Below, piece after piece: positions 56,840 through 64,000 of a DNA stretch of 64,000 bases. The notes below the pieces were generated by a model. That model saw only the letters and a program-made list of their open reading frames with translations, did not search any database and had not been told where the DNA came from. Every line of letters starts with the position of its first letter. The stretch's first letter is position 1. A program made the translations under genes and the position numbers. This DNA comes from Scytalidium lignicola (lineage: Eukaryota > Ascomycota > Leotiomycetes), in assembly GCA_002812745.2 (NCBI GenBank), contig NCSJ02000102.1, positions 62,001 through 126,000 of the forward strand, in the 5' to 3' direction.

Positions 56840-58162
56840 TCAGTACCAATGTATAGGATTATAGTTCAAAGTATCCTTGCACCCTGCATACTGGTCCCTC
56901 CTTCCTCTAAAGAATTTATGAAGAGCAACTCTCACTCTGCGCGCATTATTCAAAGACAGTGCCTTATCGATCTTCATCAAATCCTCTGCCTCGGAAGGAC
57001 TTATGATTGAATCAAACTTGAACTTATTATTATCTTGCTCGAATGCAGATTTGATTGAATTAAGCTCAAAGTGAACCTTTGACGGGGTTTTTTCGCGTCT
57101 GGAGGAAGTATGTCTTTGCCATATAGGATCCAAGTGTGATTTCCCCTCTCCTAGGTCTTTCCATACTGTAAAGAACATGGACATACGTCCGTCGTTAATC
57201 AGCTTCTTGTAATTGATCTGGAATTCTGTAAAACAGAACTCGCATTTTAATAATCTAGGATTTCCTCTTTCATCAAATGGATCAAGCCGTCTTATCTCAG
57301 TGAAATGTGATGATGATGATGGTTTTACATAGCATTTGCAATCCATTCTGGTGATCCCTTGCTGTACCCTCATGTGAGGACAAATTCTCCTAAGCCAATG
57401 GGATTGATAAATTGCTGGATCTGTCAAACTTGGTGTGTATATAGTTTGACATCGTACGAGTAGTTTGTTTTCGTGAATTCGAGCCTGGAAATGGCTCCAT
57501 TTAATAGGGTAAGGAGAATAAATTCTAAGTTCCTTTGACGATAAGCATTTTAAAAGTTCTTCATAAGGTCGATTTTGTCGAAGCCGTTTCATTACCATGC
57601 GAAATATGATAGGATTGAAATACTCGGATAAACATTGATTAGTTATATCCCTCCAGTGGGATCTGTTAATGCAATCACGTATGCTAGATGTAGGCTGTTG
57701 ATAAGTAGTTTCGGTAGTAATATAATGGAAGCATTTGCAGTTAAAGCAGGCAATATGATCCGGTAATTCCCTTTCTAGTAGTAGTGAGAAAGCATAATTA
57801 CTGTGATATTCGAACTTTTTCAGTGGTTCCAAGTATTTTCCCTCGAGCAACTTATATAAATATCGACAGGTAACTGATAACGCAGCTGCCGATTCGGGGG
57901 GGAGGAAGTCAGTAATGCTACTAATAAGTTCTGGAGGGAGCTGAGTCAATTGTTTCGAATGCAACTGTCTCGAATGCAACTGTCTTGAATCCAACTGTCT
58001 TGAATCCAACTGTCTCGAATGCAACTGTCTCGAATGCAACTGTCCGGAATCTAGCTGGCTAGGATCTAGTTGCCTGGGATTTAGCTGTCTGCAATCCTGG
58101 AGTTTTGATGGCGAATTCCTGGACAATCTCAGCCGAGAGAAATATGCTATTAGACAATGCAT
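56840..58162 (-). CDS. F-box protein with N-terminal QLxSR pentapeptide repeat
   Basis: A single 440-aa frame from ATG 58162. Residues about 25-72 are nine to ten copies of a five-residue unit (R-Q-L-D/H-S), encoded by a 15-bp tandem repeat. The F-box follows at once: LPPELISSITDFLPPESAAA, LSVTCRYLYKLL (about 75-110), the segment that binds Skp1 in SCF ubiquitin ligases. The remaining 330 residues have Cys pairs (CFNCKCFHY, CPHMRV, CKCYV, CEFCFTEFQI) that may bind zinc, and no LRR, WD or Kelch repeats. This matches the many F-box proteins of fungi with an uncharacterised C-terminal half. The gene looks intact. The target is unknown. Confidence 0.75.
   Translation of the reverse strand: MHCLIAYFSRLRLSRNSPSKLQDCRQLNPRQLDPSQLDSGQLHSRQLHSRQLDSRQLDSRQLHSRQLHSKQLTQLPPELISSITDFLPPESAAALSVTCRYLYKLLEGKYLEPLKKFEYHSNYAFSLLLERELPDHIACFNCKCFHYITTETTYQQPTSSIRDCINRSHWRDITNQCLSEYFNPIIFRMVMKRLRQNRPYEELLKCLSSKELRIYSPYPIKWSHFQARIHENKLLVRCQTIYTPSLTDPAIYQSHWLRRICPHMRVQQGITRMDCKCYVKPSSSSHFTEIRRLDPFDERGNPRLLKCEFCFTEFQINYKKLINDGRMSMFFTVWKDLGEGKSHLDPIWQRHTSSRREKTPSKVHFELNSIKSAFEQDNNKFKFDSIISPSEAEDLMKIDKALSLNNARRVRVALHKFFRGRRDQYAGCKDTLNYNPIHWY
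57948..58097. repeat. 15-bp coding minisatellite in the F-box gene, about 10 units
   Basis: On the forward strand the unit is CAACTGTCTCGAATG (with TTGAAT and CCGGAAT variants). Central units are nearly identical, outer ones more diverged, especially at the gene's 5' side. Each unit adds one pentapeptide, so the frame is kept. Confidence 0.85.
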
Positions 58163-60301
58163 ATTGGGTAGATTGGTTCAATGCATACCAGCAGAGTCGA
58201 GTCAAGTGAGCACTTGGCAAATCTTTATATGGATTCTCGGTCTAAATCAAAATTTCTATTAAAGTACGGGAGATAATATATCGCTAGCTAGTTGCATAGC
58301 AGTCTGAATTAAAAAAAAATTGACGTAAATTAGTATTTAAACTAGATGACGCAAATATTTCGCGAGATAATATTAACCTACTCACTATGTAGCTGCGGTT
58401 GAATTAATAATTTTTTGGAAGCATAGGTATAGTAGCTTAGAGTATTCTACATTAAGTTGAGGACGGTCCTCGAGTTGTCAATAACGACAAGTAATGAATT
58501 TGCTGCAGTAGATTCGACTCAACAACCACGAGAGACAACTACAGCAGGTGTCGCAGAGTAGTTTTATAGAGGAGAATTGAATCTCAAAGACAATGAGGTG
58601 TAAATGAATCGATTATGACCTTGCATTTATATTAGCTATAACTTACTAGTTGTGGGTAGGGACGTTGGTGGGATGCGATAGTAAAACCGTAAAAGTAAAC
58701 TAGGTACCTCTGGAGACGTGCGTACTATGCCATCGAATCAAGCCCAACGACATCCCAAAACGTTATAGTATGCTATTATATGGAGATTTCTTTTAAGATT
58801 TCCGGTATTCCCAACAATTATCGTGAAATTAGGGTAGTCGCATAATGTTAATATGCTTTGGGCCATATGTCAGTACTACCTTATAATCTGAAAAGGAGAG
58901 GGATAGAGTTTACAAACTTTGTGGTTCATGGCGTGCTACACACCCGCCTCCCTATGTTCGTTTGTATTCGATAGGATAATATATGATTCATCAAGCTAAT
59001 GCTGTCAGAGAACAGGGCAGTGGTGTATAAAAAGAGTGGCAAAATGCAGAAGGCTGGTCTCTAAAGTTGCGATCTTGAGTGTGATGAAGTTTCGGGTGTC
59101 GAAAACTACTCTAATGCTTGCAGAATATGGTGTAGTTAATATACAAATTTGATATGATACAGTTGTCCAACAACAGAGAGAAGTGTACAGGATCGTCAAG
59201 AACGATGTTAATGTTACAGAATAGCATCGAGATTGCAAATTCTGTGGATGCCTGGAGAAAAGAAATGTCAAATCGATTTCTATCAAACCTGGGACAGGGT
59301 ACTTATTGATAGAATGGACAAAGATGAATGTAGAGATGTAGATGGATAATCCAAGAGGTATTCACTATATTGCTCTGTAGAAATTTCCATCTCTCCACAG
59401 AAGAGAGGAAAACGAGAAAGTTGCGGTAGCCGAGTGGAATAATCATAATCATAGCAGGTCTTTCGAAATGGTTAGGGATACTCTCTCCTCGCACCTGCCC
59501 GTTGCAATTCGTATCGCGTCATCATAGTGTATCATCCCCAAAATTTCAACTAGGCTTGCAGCAGTATCCCCAACATAATTCGCGGCTTCCTAAAATATAA
59601 TTTAAGGTTTGTACTAAGAGAAGGGCTGAGTTTGATCGTCATGCCAAGATACGCGGGTGGGCACGTCCCGCTGATTGGAACATCTCAATTGGACAATCTT
59701 TATGCACCATGTACTCAGGGTCTATATTGTTTAAATATACTCTGTACCACGAATATCTTAGTTCAAGAGAAAAAAGAGACACATTTTACGATGTTCTCGT
59801 TTACAATAATATGTCTGATAATATTTAAAACTGCTTCTTAAATTCTAGTGGTCTGCTTAAGTTATGTAAACAGCTTTAACTATACAAGCACATAAATTAT
59901 ATAAACACACCGTCACGGCTACTAGCAAACTATTTAAAACTTGTTGATTCTGTTAGACTAAGTACTGACAAATGAATCTAAACATGATCATTAATATAAT
60001 TAAGTGAAAATATTAATTAATATATTAGGTAAAGTGACGTACAACAAGTAAAGGAACGAGACTTTGCTAATTGATTATAAGTTCCTCCGTATTATATAAT
60101 GAAACTAAAAAGCTCCCTCTATACCCCATCGTGCTTGCCATTTTAAGTAAGATATAGTATTCATGTACACATTGAGCTCAGGTTTGTTTTGATCTTCTTT
60201 GTCTCACTATAACCTCACTCATAACTCCTCTGACTTTCATAACGCTTTTGCGACGCAACCAAACCACTACTTCAAACCCTTTACTTTTTATAACCACCAA
60301 G
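58163..60301. other. 2.1 kb gene-free AT-rich region
   Basis: Short reverse frames at 59005-59286 and 59303-59494 and a forward one at 59632-59841 carry no protein pattern. A 23-bp direct repeat with the region after the next genes begins at 59598 (listed separately). No gene seen. Confidence 0.4.
59598..59620 (+). repeat. Left copy of a 23-bp direct repeat
   Basis: TAATTTAAGGTTTGTACTAA plus three bases matches 62948-62970 with 21 of 23 identities and weaker similarity further on. The two copies flank the small coiled-coil gene and the 488-aa hypothetical gene in direct orientation, 3.35 kb apart. Confidence 0.5.
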
Positions 60302-60962
60302 ATGGTTCAAATTCCAGTTGGATTTGACCTCCCTGCCTTTATCTTTGGCGGCCTTGGCTGCCTCTCAAGCATCCCGGTGGGAATCAAACTATGGACAGCG
60401 TACTACCCGGAAGGGAAATTGGCCGCCCGGATAGCTAAGTTGAGAGTGACTCGGGCCCTTATGGAAGAAGGGGAAAGAGACAGAAGAACCTCGCCTGAAA
60501 CAATGGCGACCCTTCGGGAATTGGTCAACACGCTGAAGTATAAGATTGCAACCCTAAACAGAGGGCGTTTTGAACAAGGAGCCCAAATTTCTGAGCAAGA
60601 AGCCCAAATTCTTGAACAAGGAGAGCAAATCGCCATATTGGAGAGGGTGATTGCTGAGCAAACACACACGTAAGTTTTATGATTTGATACTATAACAGTA
60701 TATCATATTTAACTTATTGTAGTATTGGCTACGTAAATCATGCCACTAGTTATTTACCACTACCGTAAGTTTTATGATTTCCGTAATCCAGTGGAAAAGA
60801 ATGGTATCTAACTTAATGTAGAATTGCCCAAGTGCAACGTCCTGCTGCCACCTACCAGGCCAATGGTCATAGGGAGAGAGTGAGTCTTAGCAGGTTGATT
60901 TTATTGTACAATTAATTAATTTGAAAATGCTAATTTTAATCTTATAGGCAAATTCATTTTAA
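60302..60962 (+). CDS. Small membrane/coiled-coil protein of unknown function
   Basis: Exons 60302-60669, 60723-60764, 60822-60879 and 60948-60962 sum to 483 nt (160 aa), in frame throughout. Residues 8-30 (FDLPAFIFGGLGCLSSIPVG) may be one membrane segment; residues 45-120 form a Glu/Gln-rich helix with repeated EQ-containing heptad-like units (ISEQEAQILEQGEQIAILE), probably coiled coil. The tail after the introns is short and uncharged. If the third intron is not used the frame ends at 60915 instead. An upstream in-frame non-ATG extension exists but the ATG at 60302 is preferred. Introns 1 and 2 are near-identical at both ends (see findings). Family unknown. Confidence 0.55.
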
Positions 60963-61221
60963 TTATAGGCTTAGAATGAATTTTTTTGCTTCCTTTAGGA
61001 TTTCTTTTGGGAGAAGGGAAGAATGGTGGACTACTGTTTATTTCTTTTGGTTTTTTTTGGTATTGGTTGTGTTTTGTATTTTTTTTTTTGTTGTATATAG
61101 ACTCATTATAAATTCGGGCGGTTTTTTCTGCCATTCATGCTGATTTGCATCGCTAAATTTCTCGCAGCTTTTGTCCAAGGATTTACTACCCTCCAGGTCG
61201 TTCACATTTTTGAAGGTTGAA

Positions 61222-62741
61222 ATGTCTCTCGAACCTGTCTTTAGTGAAGACACGTTCAATATCGAAAAATGTATTGAGTTGCACAACGAACTGGTGAGTA
61301 TAGGCTTCGAAAGAAGCGGTCTGGATTCCGATGATGTGAGGCTTCTCACTTGGTGGGATGTTTATGGAGACCAATGTGACGCAGAAGGGATTACGCAAAA
61401 GTTAATACCAACAGTTATCAACTTCCTGAAGGGTGCTCAATTGGTAGATCCGGAGTTTATCGAATCTAACTATGAATACAAAAACCTCTTCTATTATCTC
61501 CAAAACCTTTCAATACCAGAAACAATACTTTCGAATCGTTACATAACGGATGGGCTTGACCAAGAACCACCTCAATATGTTCTATTATATCAGGTTACTG
61601 ACATTGTAAGTCATTCATGTGGTATACTGTGAGTATGCTGTGTCTGTTTGAATAAGAATATAGCTAAGTGTATGCATATAGCTTTAACCAATACACTTTG
61701 AAAGTAAGAGTGGCCTTTTCAATTTTTGATACTATGGAAGATGTTGAAATGTTATGGGTATCTTTACAGACAATCCTACAGCAATATCTGGACATGGTCG
61801 ATCTTGGAAAAGTGACAGCTGGTGAAGACGATACAAATACAGATTGTGACTCTGATCGTGAGTCAGAGGAGGAAATTAAGGGAAAGAAGGATTGGAGCCC
61901 ATGGATTCTTCACCCGCATAGTGACGAAATCTTAAGTCGAACACTTAGAGCATTTGAAAATTTGCTCCATGCAATTGAAGATCGTATGCCGAATGGAATT
62001 TCGTCAGCCTCTGGAGAGGAAACAACTCATCTAAATACAGATGTAGAAGGCAGATTTAATCAAGTCATTTCAGATCTGATCTCTAACAACCAGCTCGAAA
62101 AGGATGGATTTATTACCAAGTTCTTACGCCAGGCAATATATTTAGCTAAATCGCCAATTCAATTCATTGCTCCAGGAATACGCTTTCTCACTCCAGATAG
62201 TATATCAAACCAACCATTTCACAACATCGACTTTCATACTAGTCCAAACTACAACCCAATATTACTTTTCCCTATGATGAAAACGGATGGTTCTCTTCAC
62301 ACCACAACCTTCTTGAACAAGGACGATATTCCGTTCAGTTACGCATATAATAAAGACAACTTCGCATATCCATGTGGGCTCTGGGTTGGTGATTATGATC
62401 TAGAATGTGGAGACTTCGATGATGCGTGTCTATTACTCTTTCCAAAGGTCATGGCTGCAGGAGGTGAGAGCGAACATCATCTCAGAAGCACGGATGGATT
62501 TGTTCTAGGGGATCAAGATGACAGCAGTCTAATAACTGGTTTATATCAAACAAGATGTAATCCCTTCATTCCTTCACATAATGTGGAACTTTTCCGAATA
62601 CTAGAGAACTGGGTACAGTTGGTTGAAAGTGGTATTTGGGAGGTCGATGAGTGTGGAATTGTAGGTGGGATAGAGAAGTGGAAGGAGGCCAATGAACGTC
62701 AGGAAATCGCCAAGCATTATCGAATTGAGTCTACCTGGTAG
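61222..62741 (+). CDS. 488-aa hypothetical fungal protein
   Basis: Exons 61222-61628 and 61682-62741 join through a 53-nt intron (GTGAGT/ATATAG) and sum to 1467 nt. The ATG at 61222 (context GAAATGT) follows an in-frame stretch without ATG. No signal peptide or membrane helix. The protein is acidic, with a Asp/Glu-rich insert (DTNTDCDSDRESEEE) at about 190 and a globular-looking second half (GIRFLTPDSISNQPFHNIDF, PCGLWVGDYDLECGDFDDAC, LENWVQLVESGIWEVDECG). I do not recognise a domain. It sits between two accessory features (F-box/minisatellite, transposase), which suggests a lineage-specific gene. Confidence 0.6.
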
Positions 62742-63122
62742 TTTTTAAAAGCCATTTTTGACGGTTGGTTAGTTTGAGGCTAGGCGGAGATATGACTTCA
62801 TTTATAGTAACAGAGAAATTCCATCAAGAATGAATATTTACATGTCCAAGAGAAACATATTGAGTTTCTATATATTAGTTAAATAATCCGATACATCGTG
62901 TACCTTAATAAAAGCGAGCGTAGTGAGCTTCAATAAATAATGTATTGTAATTTAAGGTTCGTACTAATAGCGGGGTAATTATGATGGTTGAGTACGTAAG
63001 GGGGTGCAAGAAATGACTGGCTCACCCCATGCAAGCGAGCGAATTCTGCCACCCCAAAAAGGCATTTTCACATTGCTATTTTATTACTACTACTACTACT
63101 ACTACCTCTACTACTACCTCCA
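62742..63122. other. Intergenic, between hypothetical gene and transposase remnant
   Basis: Contains the right copy of the direct repeat (62948-62970), a possible transposon end near 62999 and a trinucleotide repeat beginning at 63084. No gene seen. Confidence 0.4.
62948..62970 (+). repeat. Right copy of the 23-bp direct repeat
   Basis: TAATTTAAGGTTCGTACTAA plus TAG, the partner of 59598-59620. Confidence 0.5.
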
Positions 63123-63129
63123 CTACCAC
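63084..63129. repeat. Imperfect (TAC)n trinucleotide repeat
   Basis: TACTACTAC... with CTC interruptions, directly after the 3' end of the transposase remnant. Confidence 0.8.
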
Positions 63130-64000
63130 CCTGAAGGACCTCCCTTCCGGAGCCTCACTTTATTAATCCTTTCAGGCATTGTATCAATAAAGTGATTTAT
63201 ATGCTTTTCAATTGATATTTCGTTCTCCCATATATCAAGCATAGCTGCCTTGAGATCCTCCAATTTCCACCCTCCGGATGGCTTGCGATTTCGAAGTAAT
63301 TGCTTAAGGACCCTCCATATATTCTCAATTGGATTTAAATCCGGGGATTGAGGAGGCCATTCAATTGACCTGATATGGCACTCTAGTCGTACACCATTGC
63401 ATAACCCTTTATTCCTTCGTGTGTTTGATTTGCCGTGTACTCTGCTGTTATCTTCGACACACCAGAATTCTCCTTGTGTTTGGAACCCTTCTTCCAATTT
63501 CTTTTCCTCAAATATCTCCTTCAGTGGCCCTTGGAGGATTTGCTCAGCATACNTTTTTTTGAGTAAAACCTTTCCCTTCTCCTTCGTACGAGACAAAATA
63601 AAGCTTAGACTTGAAATTGTAACCAATGGCAGCCCATGCCATAACAGATTGATGGCCTGAATGAAATGTGAATTGAATGCAATCAAGCCTTTGCCTTTCC
63701 CCTCGAGTACGTAATAATCGTGTTCTCCTGAGCATATCTGTACGTGCAATTGTTTCATCTGTGTATATTCCTTTCCTCCAATACCAAAGTGGCCTATCCT
63801 AATTTGCAATCGAGAATGTCCATCGTTTAAGCCTATTTTTTGCTGAGGTTCCAGGCTTGCAATCCGGTATATGGTAATGATAGCCAAACCGGGCTAAAGC
63901 CTTCAAAATTGTAGGCCTAGATACCCTCAAATTAAATTCCTTTTTAATTTGTTTAGGAGAAAGGATTCGTCGTTCATAATGGCCTGTAAACCATTGGATA
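63123..64000 (-). pseudogene. Tc1/mariner-superfamily (DDE_3) transposase remnant, runs off the edge
   Basis: The reverse strand from the right edge reads, in pieces, a helix-turn-helix part (RRILSPKQIKKEFNLR, RPTILKALARFGYHYHIPD), the second catalytic Asp region (WCVEDNSRVHGKSNTRR) and the C-terminal DDE block (EWPPQSPDLNPIENIWRVLK, with the final Asp/Glu spaced as in DD34E elements). Reading frames change between these pieces and an N lies at 63553, so it cannot make a full transposase. The C-terminus runs to 63123. A possible element end, TA then AGGGGGTGCAAG, lies at 62997-63010; the other end is outside the window. Its ends do not match those of the foldback elements at 8-16 kb. Confidence 0.75.

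Noticed and set aside
59005..59494. Two adjacent reverse frames in the gene-free AT-rich region
   Set aside because: No start context, no conserved pattern, no plausible splice join.
1..64000. CRISPR array, rRNA or tRNA genes
   Set aside because: Tandem repeats found are coding minisatellites or microsatellites without spacers; no cloverleaf with intron-free T-arm was recognised by eye, though a tRNA scan was not possible.

Overview
The window reads as nuclear DNA of a filamentous ascomycete (Pezizomycotina). The evidence is the gene content (Zn2Cys6 regulator, bZIP-ankyrin factor, NACHT-WD40 NLR with a lipase-like N-terminus, GPI-type phospholipase B, GH76 Dcw1/Dfg5-type mannosidase, yeast-type Cet1 RNA triphosphatase) and the many 40-125 nt introns with GTAAGT/GTATGT-type donors and CTAAC/CTGAC-type branch sites. 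I cannot fix the class or species. Isolated N bases show it is draft sequence. Exon structures were worked out by hand. For most multi-exon genes the spliced length is an exact multiple of three, which supports them.

Region 1 (1-20.3 kb) is an accessory, decaying stretch. It holds the 3' end of an unidentified protein, an N-terminally truncated Pfa5-like DHHC palmitoyltransferase, a VOC/glyoxalase-fold gene with two nonsense codons, an alpha/beta hydrolase, a 533-codon unknown gene split by one TGA, a Zn2Cys6 regulator, a possible small secreted protein, an M3 oligopeptidase and a bZIP-ankyrin gene split by one TAA. Between them lie three related TA-flanked foldback elements (8.2, 15.6 and 16.1 kb) and an LTR-like hairpin block. 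All four internal stops I found are compatible with C-to-T changes.

Region 2 (20.6-29.4 kb) holds a 566-aa DHA1-type MFS transporter, an intronless 1607-codon lipase-NACHT-WD40 NLR, and a fructosamine-kinase-family gene whose last exon ends in an in-frame 15-bp minisatellite.

Region 3 (30-56 kb) is mostly intact core genes: Mpdu1/Lec35-type PQ-loop protein, an AT-hook/BRCT nuclear protein, phospholipase B, GH76 mannosidase, Cet1 and Rpn2 (divergent pair), and an NCS1 uracil-type permease behind a 3 kb gene-free region. PLB and GH76 are tail-to-tail and both look secreted and GPI-anchored, so both act at the wall or membrane surface.

Region 4 (56-64 kb) is accessory again: an F-box protein with a pentapeptide repeat in front of the F-box, a small membrane/coiled-coil gene with two near-identical adjacent introns, a 488-aa hypothetical protein, and a broken Tc1/mariner transposase running off the right edge. 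No tRNA, rRNA or CRISPR was recognised. I did not find a clearly new multi-gene system. The most interesting signals are the decay island, the foldback element family, the paired introns and the NLR.
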